Assembly: GCF_008693105.1 (NCBI RefSeq)
Contig: NZ_VXKK01000026.1
Coordinates: forward strand, 1 to 64,000
Direction of reading: 5' to 3'
Origin: Corynebacterium flavescens
GTDB taxonomy: Bacteria > Actinomycetota > Actinomycetes > Mycobacteriales > Mycobacteriaceae
DNA: 64,000 nucleotides
The translations under genes and the position numbers were made by a program. Positions 56,270 to 64,000 of this stretch are shown piece after piece; the stretch's first letter is position 1; every line of letters begins with the position of its first letter. Below the pieces are notes generated by a model. The model saw nothing but the letters and a program-made list of their open reading frames with translations. It did no database searches and was not told where the DNA came from.

Positions 56270-57157
56270 ATGGCGAAAATGACTTCCCTACATGAACGCG
56301 CCCAAGGCGTCCTCTACGGCCAGATTATTGGAGATTCCCTCGGCTCCCTCGTGGAGTTCCAGGGGGCAGAAGCAATTCGCGCTAAATATCCGGAGGGGGT
56401 GCGCGAGCTGGCGGATGGCGGACACCTCCAGCTGACTGCGGGCCAGCCCACGGACGATTCCGAGATGGCCCTCGCCCTGGCCCGCAGCCTGGTGAAAGAG
56501 GGGAGTTTTTGTCAGGACACGGTCCACGAGGCCTATCGCCGTTGGGCGCGTTCCCACCCCTTTGACATTGGAAATACCTGCGCGAATGCGCTTCGAAACG
56601 ATGATTTCAACCCCGATTCCCAGGCCAACGGTGCGCTCATGCGCATCTCGCCCTTGGCCGTGGCCTATCACCGCAACCCAGGCATGGCCGCCCGCCTCGC
56701 GCTTGTCGACGGCCACTTCACCCACATCGCCGCCCTCACCGACGAGGCCAATGCTTTCTATGTCACGGCGCTGGCGGAGGTCGTTGCTGGCAAGGACGCG
56801 AAACAGGCCGTCCAGGATAATTTGCGGCTCTATCCGCATGAGCTAGACGGCTCCCTGCCTGATGTCAGCCGCTCCATCGGCTGGGTCGACCATGCCGTGC
56901 GCTTGGTCGATTGGGCGGTCGCGGCGGACCTAGGCTTTGAGGAGAGCCTGGTTAAGGTAGTAGGCCTAGGCGGGGATAGCGATACCAACGCGGCCATCGT
57001 CGGCGCGTTTTTGGGCGGCGCCTACGGCGTTAATGCTATTCCTCAGCGCTGGCGCACGGTTGTTGATAACTGCCAGCCTGCGCATGATCGTCCGGCGGAG
57101 TATAACCCGTGCGACGTAGCGCAGCTGGCCATCCGTTTGGCAGACTTGCTGGGATAG
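56270..57157 (+). CDS. ADP-ribosylglycohydrolase (DraG family)
   Basis: 295 residues. Metal sites are TDDSEMALALA at about 63-73 and GGDSDTNAAIVGAFLGGAYG near residue 243. Removes ADP-ribose from proteins or other targets. The target here is unknown. An ATG three codons downstream at 56279 is an alternative start. Confidence 0.92.
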   Translation: MAKMTSLHERAQGVLYGQIIGDSLGSLVEFQGAEAIRAKYPEGVRELADGGHLQLTAGQPTDDSEMALALARSLVKEGSFCQDTVHEAYRRWARSHPFDIGNTCANALRNDDFNPDSQANGALMRISPLAVAYHRNPGMAARLALVDGHFTHIAALTDEANAFYVTALAEVVAGKDAKQAVQDNLRLYPHELDGSLPDVSRSIGWVDHAVRLVDWAVAADLGFEESLVKVVGLGGDSDTNAAIVGAFLGGAYGVNAIPQRWRTVVDNCQPAHDRPAEYNPCDVAQLAIRLADLLG

Positions 57158-57200
57158 TCCCCGCAATTCCCTCTTGAAACACCTCTAAAACGCCCGCACG

Positions 57201-57267
57201 GTCCCTTCGCGAGCACAGAGGCCGAGAAACCTGCGCAGTTTCCGCGTGCCGGTGCCCGCGAAGGGAC
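57201..57267. repeat. 67-bp intergenic inverted-terminus element, copy 2
   Basis: Same length and same 11-bp ends as copy 1, between convergent genes. Its interior holds a separate hairpin, GAAAC-CTGCGCA-GTTTC. Confidence 0.88.
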
Positions 57268-57294
57268 GGTGGGGAGGAACGAGACGGTGCGGCT

Positions 57295-58668
57295 TTAGGA
57301 GCTAACCGCAGCGGGGGAATTGGCGTCGGTTGCAGGATCGGAATCCATGAGATGCTTGACGCCACGCTCGGCGTCATCCCAGACCTGTTGGTTTTGGATG
57401 CCGGCGCGCTTTGCCACAACGGTAGCGGCGAGAGCCTGGCCGGTAACGTTGACGGCGGTGCGGCCCATATCGATGATGGGCTCGATGGCGAGCAGCAGGC
57501 CCACGCCGGCCAGCGGAAGCCCCAGCGTGGACAACGTCAGGGTGAGCATGACGGTGGCTCCGGTGGTACCTGCCGTGGCAGCAGATCCAATGACAGAGAC
57601 GAAGATGATGAGCAGGTACTGCGTCAAGCCAAGGTCGATGCCGTAGAACTGCGCCACGAAGATGGCAGCGATGGCGGGGTAGACCGAGGCACATCCGTCC
57701 ATCTTGGTGGTTGCTCCCAGCGGGATGGCGAAGGAGGCGTACTCGCGGGGCACGCCCATAGCCTGCTCGCTAAAACGCTGCGTGACGGGCATAACTCCCA
57801 TGGAGGAACGAGTAACGAAGCCGAGTGAGGTTACAGGCCAGACGCGCTTGAAGAAGCCGATGACCGGAATCCCATTGAACTTCAACACGGCCGGGTAGAC
57901 CACGACCATGACGAGCGCCAGACCGACGTACATGGCTAGCACAAACTTGCCCAGGGAACCGAGTGCATCCCATCCATAGGTGGAGACTGCCTTGCCGATG
58001 AGCGCGGCGGTGCCAATCGGCGCCAAGCGGATGATCCACCACAAGATGACCTGGATGACCTTCAGGAAGGACTCGGTGAACCTTAAGAAAGGGTCGGCGG
58101 CCTGTCCGGCTTTCACTGCCGCGATGCCGATTGCCAGCGAGATGACCAAGAGTTGCAAGGCACCGAAGCTCAAGGAAATATGATCTTCGGAAAGTGATCC
58201 CTGGAGGCCGAGGAAGTTACTTGGCAGCAACGACTGCAAGAAGGCTGTCCACGAGCCGGTGCTGGAAGGATCGGCGGCGGTGGAGGGATCGACGCTCGTT
58301 CCTACGCCTGGGCGCATGATGAGGGCGACTGCGATGCCGACGAGTACTGAGAAGAACGCGGTAATGGCGAACCATACCAACGTCGATACCGCCAGGGAAG
58401 CGGCGTTGGCGACTTTGCGCAGGTTAGCTACCGAGGTCACAACCGCAGCGAAGATCAGCGGCGGGACCATGACTTTCAGCAGTTGGACGTAGGCGGAACC
58501 AACCCCGGTCAAGGTCTGGGTGAGCAGGCCGGGGTTCTCCGGGTCGGTGTCGAGCCCTGCTGCGATAAAGCCCAGGATGAGGCCGATGATGAGACCGGCG
58601 ATGACCTGGGCGCCAAAACCCGTGGCCCAACCGGGCAGCAGGTGACGGCGCGTGGTGGTGGAATTCAT
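57295..58668 (-). CDS. Dicarboxylate/amino acid:cation symporter (DAACS family)
   Basis: 457 residues with the GltP/DctA fold: eight hydrophobic segments, two hairpins, serine-rich VTRSSMGVMPVT and LGATTKMDGCASVYPAIAAIF. These sodium- or proton-driven carriers take up glutamate, aspartate or C4-dicarboxylates. The MDG segment, in place of the more common MDGT, does not decide the substrate. Confidence 0.92.
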   Translation of the reverse strand: MNSTTTRRHLLPGWATGFGAQVIAGLIIGLILGFIAAGLDTDPENPGLLTQTLTGVGSAYVQLLKVMVPPLIFAAVVTSVANLRKVANAASLAVSTLVWFAITAFFSVLVGIAVALIMRPGVGTSVDPSTAADPSSTGSWTAFLQSLLPSNFLGLQGSLSEDHISLSFGALQLLVISLAIGIAAVKAGQAADPFLRFTESFLKVIQVILWWIIRLAPIGTAALIGKAVSTYGWDALGSLGKFVLAMYVGLALVMVVVYPAVLKFNGIPVIGFFKRVWPVTSLGFVTRSSMGVMPVTQRFSEQAMGVPREYASFAIPLGATTKMDGCASVYPAIAAIFVAQFYGIDLGLTQYLLIIFVSVIGSAATAGTTGATVMLTLTLSTLGLPLAGVGLLLAIEPIIDMGRTAVNVTGQALAATVVAKRAGIQNQQVWDDAERGVKHLMDSDPATDANSPAAVSS

Positions 58669-58803
58669 GAAAAGCCCTTCGAGTCTACTTCGACTAGTGC
58701 GAACCAGTCAGACTGAAAAATCTAGACTGCTCGGTTTGTACTCAGCACAACACATTAGCGCCTTCATTAATTCCCAGCAATGTCGCTCACCCTTGCCGCG
58801 GGC

Positions 58804-59877
58804 TTAAGGGATGCGCTTGGTCCACGCCTCCGTCGCGTACTTGTCCTCGACAAGTTTTTCCGCCTTCTCAAGGGAAGCGGCGCCTAGAGTTCCCGGCTGT
58901 GCTCCATAACGCGTGGAAAACTCGTTGACCATGGTCTTGATGAGCTCCTCTCGGCCCACGCCGGTCTGTCGTCGCAGGGGATCCACGCGCTTATTCGCGG
59001 AAGCGATTCCCTTCGAGGAAATCTTTACCTTGCCGGTACGCAAAACCTCGAGCATCTTATCCGCGTCGATGTCGTAGCTCATCGTGGTGTGATGCAGCAC
59101 CGCACCACGCCGCCGCTTCTGCGCCGCGCCGCCAATTTTGCCGCCATCCGAGGTGATGTCATTGATGGGGACGTACCAGGCATTGACGCCGTGCTTAGCC
59201 AGCGCCGCGAGCACCCAGCGGTCGAGATAGGCGTAGGAATCCTCGTAGGAATAGCCCGCGACGAGGGATTCAGGCGCATAAATCGAGTAGGTGATGCAGT
59301 TTCCGCCTTCCATGAACATGGCACCCCCGCCCGACATCCGCCGCACCGTGGTGATGCCATGCTTGACGACGCCCTCCTCCTCCAGCTCGTTACAGTAGGA
59401 CTGGTAGGAGCCAAAAACGACCGCCTTGTCGTCCCACTCCCACATGCGCAGGGTGGGGCCGCGCTTTCCTGTGGCGACCTCGTCGAGCAGGACCTCGTCC
59501 AAGGCGACGTTGACGGGAGTGGGCAGCACGCCCGGCTGCAGGATTTCCCAGTTGTGGTCAACGAAGTCGGTGCCTCCGGACACGGCCCGCTTGACAGCCA
59601 CGGCAACATCTCGCGTGCTAAAACCGTGTAGGGCCACCGGGGGATCGGAGGCGATGCGATCGAGCGCCGCGTCGAGACGCGCGGTGAGCGCGGGGGTGGA
59701 ATCGGTGGTGGAGGAGCCGACCAGTGCGGGAGCCAAGGCTTCAAAAGCAGCCTCTGGTTCGAGGAAGAAGTCTCCCGAAATCTGCGCTGCGACGATAACA
59801 TCGTTTTCAGTTTCGAGGTCCACTACCAGCAGTTTTCCTTCTGGTACTTTGAGTTCAAAATGGAGGGGTGTAGACAT
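58804..59877 (-). CDS. lplA: Lipoate-protein ligase A family protein with N-terminal extension
   Basis: 357 residues from the ATG at 59877. The ligase domain starts near residue 105 (TPVNVALDEVLLDEVA), with RRMSGGGAMFMEGGNCITYS for lipoyl-adenylate binding and GGKIGGAAQKRRRGAVLHH, which has the catalytic Lys. It attaches scavenged lipoate to dehydrogenase E2 subunits. The first 100 residues, with FELKVPEGKLLVVDLETEND and a glycine-poor alpha/beta pattern, do not belong to the catalytic domain and are unidentified. Confidence 0.88.
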   Translation of the reverse strand: MSTPLHFELKVPEGKLLVVDLETENDVIVAAQISGDFFLEPEAAFEALAPALVGSSTTDSTPALTARLDAALDRIASDPPVALHGFSTRDVAVAVKRAVSGGTDFVDHNWEILQPGVLPTPVNVALDEVLLDEVATGKRGPTLRMWEWDDKAVVFGSYQSYCNELEEEGVVKHGITTVRRMSGGGAMFMEGGNCITYSIYAPESLVAGYSYEDSYAYLDRWVLAALAKHGVNAWYVPINDITSDGGKIGGAAQKRRRGAVLHHTTMSYDIDADKMLEVLRTGKVKISSKGIASANKRVDPLRRQTGVGREELIKTMVNEFSTRYGAQPGTLGAASLEKAEKLVEDKYATEAWTKRIP

Positions 59878-59929
59878 ACTTACTTCAACAATTCTCTCTG
59901 TATAAGTGTTCCGCTTTCGGCTCTCAATT

Positions 59930-60982
59930 CTAGCTGTAGAGCCAGCACAGCCCGCGGGTGAGGCCGCCCTCCCAGGCCGCCATCTCGTGCGCGGTTGAGG
60001 TGATTTCAAGGCGGGAGTCCACTCCTGCGGCCTCCAGCTCGCGCGCGACTGCTGGAGTATGGATCTCCATGCCCATTCCCTCGTTTTTTCCTACCGTCAT
60101 AAACACGCGCGTGTCAGCAGCTGCTAGAGCTGCGGCTGCGCCGTTGTGCAGATCCTCTGCGATAGATCCTCCCGCCTGCGCGGAACCGTGCGGGAACCAA
60201 TAGCTGCCGGAGTTGGAGACTATCCCGCGGCACAGCCCCGGTTGAGCAATTGCAATATCTAGTGAGGTCAGCCCTCCCAAGCTCTGGCCGCTGAGAACCC
60301 GATGCGCAGGTGAGTACTGGGGGAAATGGGGTAGGAGAGTATCGGCAATGAAGGAGCGCATCAGGGGTGAACGGGAGAGTTCGGCGACGCGGTTAGCTGC
60401 TGTATCGATAGCCGCGATGCGAAAGCGCGGGAGCTTTCCCGCGGCATGCAGCCGGTGCAATGCCGCATCGAGCGGAGTGCGGATCCAATGGTGGGCGTCG
60501 AAAAGCACAAGCAGCTCCGTGGCATCGGCGGGGCCGGCTAGGTACACCTGGCGGCCGTCCAATTCCTCTGTGGACCACTGCGTGAGCGCGTCCCCCGTCT
60601 CCCAGCCGGGGGCGGCAGGCGCGGCAGGCATGACTATGCGCCCGCTCTCGGTGGGCTCGCGGGGAGGGTAGCGGTACTCGAGACTGTTATCGCCCTCGAC
60701 CACGTTCTGGTAAAGCTGCATCCAGCGCGTGCGCAGGTCAAAGCTCGGGGAGTTGGTGTCCTCAGTAGTGCTTGCCGTGGCGGCATTAACCGGCACGATG
60801 CGATAGCTGGCGCGGAGGTCCTCAGGGACATCCACGGTATCGCGCCAGTGGCCGTCGGCGCCGCGTTCCATGGTGTTCAGGCGGGCATTGTGGTGATTGT
60901 GAACGCCACCGATGTGGAGATAGACGCGCGCAGCGTCGAAGGTGGGAATCCACTCGAAGTTGAGGGGGATGGTCTTAGACAT
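59930..60982 (-). CDS. Enterochelin/siderophore esterase-like alpha/beta hydrolase
   Basis: 350 residues: an N-terminal immunoglobulin-like Fes domain (AARVYLHIGGVHNHHN, DLRASYRIVPVN), then an alpha/beta hydrolase with nucleophile HRVLSGQSLGGLTSLD and the catalytic His in TSTAHEMAAWEGGL. There is no signal peptide, so it acts in the cytoplasm on imported ferric siderophore. A DtxR-type box overlaps its promoter, 10 bases before the start codon. It sits 52 bases upstream of lplA. Confidence 0.9.
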   Translation of the reverse strand: MSKTIPLNFEWIPTFDAARVYLHIGGVHNHHNARLNTMERGADGHWRDTVDVPEDLRASYRIVPVNAATASTTEDTNSPSFDLRTRWMQLYQNVVEGDNSLEYRYPPREPTESGRIVMPAAPAAPGWETGDALTQWSTEELDGRQVYLAGPADATELLVLFDAHHWIRTPLDAALHRLHAAGKLPRFRIAAIDTAANRVAELSRSPLMRSFIADTLLPHFPQYSPAHRVLSGQSLGGLTSLDIAIAQPGLCRGIVSNSGSYWFPHGSAQAGGSIAEDLHNGAAAALAAADTRVFMTVGKNEGMGMEIHTPAVARELEAAGVDSRLEITSTAHEMAAWEGGLTRGLCWLYS

Positions 60983-60992
60983 GCCCCTTAGT

Positions 60993-61011
60993 TAAGCATA
61001 GGCAAACCTAA
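60993..61011 (-). promoter_or_regulatory. DtxR-type iron box
   Basis: On the minus strand TTAGGTTTGCCTATGCTTA agrees with the DtxR consensus TTAGGTTAGCCTAACCTAA at 15 of 19 positions by my count. It lies just upstream of the siderophore esterase start at 60982, so the gene should be repressed when iron is plentiful. Confidence 0.75.
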
Positions 61012-61018
61012 ATTGTAA

Positions 61019-62008
61019 CTAGCGGCGGTGGTGACCCCCGCGGCCATTCTCACGCGCTTGGCGACGCGCGCGCACCCGCGCCGACTCCGAAGAAAAACGG
61101 CCAGGAACATCCGCGGTGGGCAAAGCACGCCAGGAGAGCTTGTCCTGTCGAGGCATCGCCTTCACGAGCGCGGCCAAGTCTGGGCTGGCCTGTGCGCGGG
61201 TAGGGCGCCTGCTTCCGCGCGGCAGACTTGCGGCAAAGTCCGCAGCAGGCAGGGAGACCTCCCAGACCTCCGGCTGGCCTTCAACTGCGGGAGCGCTGAT
61301 GGCGGCGCGCTCGGAAGGCACCCGCAGCGCGGGAATCGAGGGGGCAAAAAGCTCAGCGCCGGGCAGGGGCAAATCGACGCCGATCCTGCCTCCTGCGCAA
61401 TAGGCGCGGGCCGCAAAGAACTCCGGCGTGCCCTCGGCACGCTGGACCATCTCCGCTACTTCTTGCAGGTCTCGCCCTCCCGGGATGAGCCCTATGACGT
61501 AGCCTTCTGCCGTTGCTAGTAGATCGCCATCTACGGAGTCGAGAGTGACAATCATCTGCTCGGTTCCCATGGCTTTTAGCTGCTGCGGGCTGAGGTCTCC
61601 CACCGAGGTGTCTATGAGATGGCCCATCCCGCCGTTTAACAAGGTGGACCCAGAGGGCTGATCGTTGTGGGGTACCTGCCACGGCCCGAGTCCGAGGCTA
61701 ACGCCTACCTCAAGTTCTCCCTCGACGATTTCCACGGTGGCAACCGTGGCGGGCCGTAAGCCCGATGCCCGCACTCTAGCCAGCTGCGGGAACTCCGCGG
61801 CCTCCAATTCATCAAGGTAACCTATGCAGCCAAAGGCGCAGCGTATCCGCCAGCCCTTGGACAGAGAATCGGGCTCGAGCTGTGCCTCGAGGCTCACCGG
61901 CCCCTGCGCCAAACCTGGGATGTCCAAAGCGGCATTGAGCAACGGATGGTCGAGGATTGCAAGGTGCTCGACGCCAAAGTAGCTACTAGCCAGCGGGTAA
62001 AGAGCCAT
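61019..62008 (-). CDS. Conserved hypothetical protein with two cysteine-containing halves
   Basis: 329 residues from the ATG at 62008, which has GGGAGGA 4 bases upstream. Largely beta/alpha, rich in leucine, with no signal peptide or membrane segment. The Arg/His-rich end (RVRARRQARENGRGGHHRR) is strongly basic. I do not recognise a family. It stands alone between the ClC gene and the esterase. Confidence 0.75.
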   Translation of the reverse strand: MALYPLASSYFGVEHLAILDHPLLNAALDIPGLAQGPVSLEAQLEPDSLSKGWRIRCAFGCIGYLDELEAAEFPQLARVRASGLRPATVATVEIVEGELEVGVSLGLGPWQVPHNDQPSGSTLLNGGMGHLIDTSVGDLSPQQLKAMGTEQMIVTLDSVDGDLLATAEGYVIGLIPGGRDLQEVAEMVQRAEGTPEFFAARAYCAGGRIGVDLPLPGAELFAPSIPALRVPSERAAISAPAVEGQPEVWEVSLPAADFAASLPRGSRRPTRAQASPDLAALVKAMPRQDKLSWRALPTADVPGRFSSESARVRARRQARENGRGGHHRR

Positions 62009-62143
62009 TATTCCTCCCAGCACTTGCTCATTGAGCTACGAACCTTAGTGCATGTCCACACCAGTCTAAGCCTACGCACCGTCGTGTCAGTAAAGAAGTC
62101 TTCCTGCATCCCGTCCTCTTGCGCCCCGAGTCCCGCACCTTGC

Positions 62144-62210
62144 GTCCCTTCGCGGGCACCGAGGCGAGGTTCTTGCGCGGCAAGTGTGCCGTGTGTGTAC
62201 GCGAAGGGAC
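62144..62210 (-). repeat. 67-bp intergenic inverted-terminus element, copy 3
   Basis: Same length and ends as copies 1 and 2. The inner sequence next to the termini shows it is inverted relative to copy 1: read on the minus strand it begins GTCCCTTCGCGTACACACA. Confidence 0.88.
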
Positions 62211-62236
62211 GGGGCGGGTGAGCGTGGGGAGGGCTC

Positions 62237-63406
62237 TTAGCGCTTGGACCACAAATAGTGTGCTCCCCAGCAGGAGATGAGCAGCAGCGGCAACATCCAC
62301 CACGGAGCATTGGTCAGCTCCCAGGCGATGGTGGCGGCGAAGAACGGTGCGCGCTGGGAGGCGGCAAGCACTGCGGCCGCGCCGATGAGGGCGAAGCCGG
62401 AGGTGGAGAGGGCGTCGGCTGGCAGGTGGGGCAGCGCCAAGGCGATGCAGGCACCGAGGGCCGCGCCAGTGGCCAACGAAGGGGTGAGCGTGCCGCCGAC
62501 GGCCCCTGCCCGCAGGCAGGCGACGGTCAGCAGCGGCTTGCACAAGGCAAGCGCCAGGAAAATCTGCCACGAGCCCGACTGGCTAAAGGCTAGCGCCACG
62601 ATGCCGAAGCCGTTACCAAGCACCTGCGGCAGGATAAGCGCGGTACAGGCGACACCGGTTGCTGCAAGCGCCGTTGCAAGCGGTAGGTACCAGCGCGCCG
62701 GGGTGCGATGCGCCGCTGCGTAGTCCGCACCTCGCCGGAAGAGGAATCCGAGTCCTCCTCCGGCCACGGCGGCGATTAGGGACCAGAGAGCCATCCAGAG
62801 CACATGTGTGGGCGTGGGGCTGGGGGAGGGGAAGCTATAGAAAGGACCGTTGCCCACCACCGGCCAGGCGGTAATGGCGGCGACAAGTGACATCGCTATC
62901 ACCACCGCCAAATTGCGGCGGGACTTCTTTATTCGAAGCACCTCAAAGGCGAAGACCGCGCCGGCAAAGGGAATGTTGTAGACCGCGGCCAAGCCTGCAG
63001 AAGCGGCTGCGGCAAGCAACAAGCGGCGTTCAGAGTCAGGAACGCCGGCGGCGAGGTTGTACTGGATGCAGCCGGCGATTTGGCGCGGAGCTTTCTCTCT
63101 GCCGAGGGAACTGCCGGTGCCGACGGCGAGGAGTTGGAGTGCGCCGTCGCCAAGCGTGCGCAGGGCGGGCAAAGCTCCGCCGTCACGCAAAGCCTGCTCC
63201 GGGGTTCGGACGGGAGCACTGGCGCGCAGGGCCCACCAGCCTAAACCTGCGAGCAGGCCACCGATGGCGGCGGTGAGAACCATGGGCCAGCCACCATGTG
63301 GGGAGGCTGAGATGAGCAATTCCGCGCTAAAGGTGGTGGCCATGCCGGTCAGGCCGGCTCCGAGACCGCCGAGCACGGTCCACGCTGCCAGTGCTCTCAA
63401 GCGCAT
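62237..63406 (-). CDS. ClC family chloride channel/transporter
   Basis: 389 residues from the ATG at 63406. ClC anion-site motifs are GTGSSLGREKAPRQIAG and YNIPFAGAVFAFEV; in the first the usual GREGP is GREKA. Length and lack of a CBS domain fit bacterial ClC exchangers. It starts 4 bases after the stop of the DUF808 gene, so they form an operon; it has no clear ribosome site and may depend on coupling. Confidence 0.88.
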   Translation of the reverse strand: MRLRALAAWTVLGGLGAGLTGMATTFSAELLISASPHGGWPMVLTAAIGGLLAGLGWWALRASAPVRTPEQALRDGGALPALRTLGDGALQLLAVGTGSSLGREKAPRQIAGCIQYNLAAGVPDSERRLLLAAAASAGLAAVYNIPFAGAVFAFEVLRIKKSRRNLAVVIAMSLVAAITAWPVVGNGPFYSFPSPSPTPTHVLWMALWSLIAAVAGGGLGFLFRRGADYAAAHRTPARWYLPLATALAATGVACTALILPQVLGNGFGIVALAFSQSGSWQIFLALALCKPLLTVACLRAGAVGGTLTPSLATGAALGACIALALPHLPADALSTSGFALIGAAAVLAASQRAPFFAATIAWELTNAPWWMLPLLLISCWGAHYLWSKR

Positions 63407-63410
63407 GGTG

Positions 63411-64000
63411 CTAAGAACTCGCCGCGGAGCGCTCGATTTCCAGCGCTTGCGCAGAACGGGCAGGCCGGGCGCGGCGGCCGCGCAGAGCCTGCAGCCCCAT
63501 GACAATGGCGACGACGGCCGCGCCGATGATAAGCCCGCAGATCATCGACAGGCCGGTATCAACGAGCCAAGACAGAACGGAATTCTCTATGGATTGTCCG
63601 AGGTGATGGATGACTTCATAGGGCTGCGCCAAACCAAACTCGTGGGTTCCCTTGACCAGGATATGGCCGCCGACCCACAGCATGGCGAAGGTTCCTATGA
63701 CTCCGATGGTAGAGAGGACGAAAGGCATGCCCTTGACTAGCGCGGTGCCGAGCGCGGAGGTGCCCTGGCCACGCCTGAGCATGCCGAGGCCGATATCATC
63801 CATCTTGACCAGAACGCCTACGGCGCCGTAGACGCCCAAGGTCAAGATGATGCCGACGACGATGAGCGTGGCCAGCCGCAGCCAGAAAGGCTGGTCGAGC
63901 ACCTCATTGAGGGAGATGACCATGATCTCTGCGGAGAGGATGAGATCAGTCCTGATGGCCGAGCGTACGAGGCGGTTCTCCGCGTCTTTAGCAGACTCGT
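63411..64000 (-). CDS. DUF808/YedI family membrane protein (N-terminal part outside the window)
   Basis: The reading frame is open from the window edge; the visible residues start ESAKDAENRLVRSAIRTDLI and go on through SAEIMVISLNEVLDQPFW, matching YedI. About 196 of 300 residues are visible, with five hydrophobic segments. An ATG at 63923 is internal (the M of EIMVIS), not the real start. Function of the family is unknown. Confidence 0.88.
   Translation of the reverse strand, partial: ESAKDAENRLVRSAIRTDLILSAEIMVISLNEVLDQPFWLRLATLIVVGIILTLGVYGAVGVLVKMDDIGLGMLRRGQGTSALGTALVKGMPFVLSTIGVIGTFAMLWVGGHILVKGTHEFGLAQPYEVIHHLGQSIENSVLSWLVDTGLSMICGLIIGAAVVAIVMGLQALRGRRARPARSAQALEIERSAASS

Overview
This window is high-GC actinobacterial chromosome, almost certainly from a Corynebacterium (C. 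aurimucosum/minutissimum/singulare type, judged from protein similarity in memory, not from a search). Supporting signs are mycothiol conjugate amidase (mca), a short-chain Z-prenyl synthase, DUF4307, DUF501, DUF4245, DUF6542 and DUF5997 proteins, a DtxR-type iron box and many GTG/TTG starts. The core gene order follows the Mycobacterium tuberculosis run Rv1014c-Rv1112 as I remember it: pth-rplY-prs-glmU, TetR-mfd, mazG-lpqU-eno-ftsB-DUF501-ppx, greA-DUF4307-mca-uppS-coaA-glyA-phoH2, fumC-glpX-xseB-xseA-ispH-ychF. Accessory genes sit between these blocks.

Region by region. 1-560: the edge of an insertion sequence that has cut off an HNH/13E12-type gene; a full-length copy of the same repeat lies at 41523-42743. 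635-10081: PPK2, a PepSY lipoprotein, an FAH-family hydrolase, the translation/nucleotide/cell-wall block pth, rplY, prs, glmU, then an MFS carrier and a Tat-exported multicopper oxidase. 10136-11241: an Ltp-like surface protein and tRNA-Gln. 11379-24295: TetR, mfd, a 5'-truncated adhA, an amino-acid antiporter, mazG, a lytic transglycosylase, eno, an FtsB-like protein, DUF501, ppx and tRNA-Leu(UAA). 24666-29845: an exported intradiol dioxygenase, a Bax-inhibitor-1 protein, a DUF3558-like lipoprotein paired with a 565-residue Gly/Ala-rich protein, and a small lipoprotein. 29893-38864: greA to phoH2 and a GNAT enzyme. 38989-42743: a TetR/DHA2 efflux operon and the HNH repeat. 42833-53986: fumC, glpX, DUF4245, xseBA, ispH, DUF6542, rmuC, an AI-2E family protein and ychF. 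53987-64000: a manganese riboswitch controlling a CDF exporter, an AlkZ-like protein, an ADP-ribosylglycohydrolase, a DAACS symporter, LplA, an iron-boxed siderophore esterase, an unknown protein, a ClC protein and a DUF808 protein running off the window.

The signals I consider most notable are: (i) a yybP-ykoY Mn riboswitch in which the same 7 bases can close P1 or pair with the Shine-Dalgarno of the CDF gene; (ii) three intergenic elements of exactly 67 bp with identical 11-bp inverted termini; (iii) the DUF3558-like lipoprotein/Gly-rich protein pair; (iv) a tRNA-Leu(UAA) with a class I short variable loop; (v) a siderophore esterase directly under a DtxR-type box; and (vi) an adhA gene that has lost its N-terminal catalytic part but keeps a long intact remainder.
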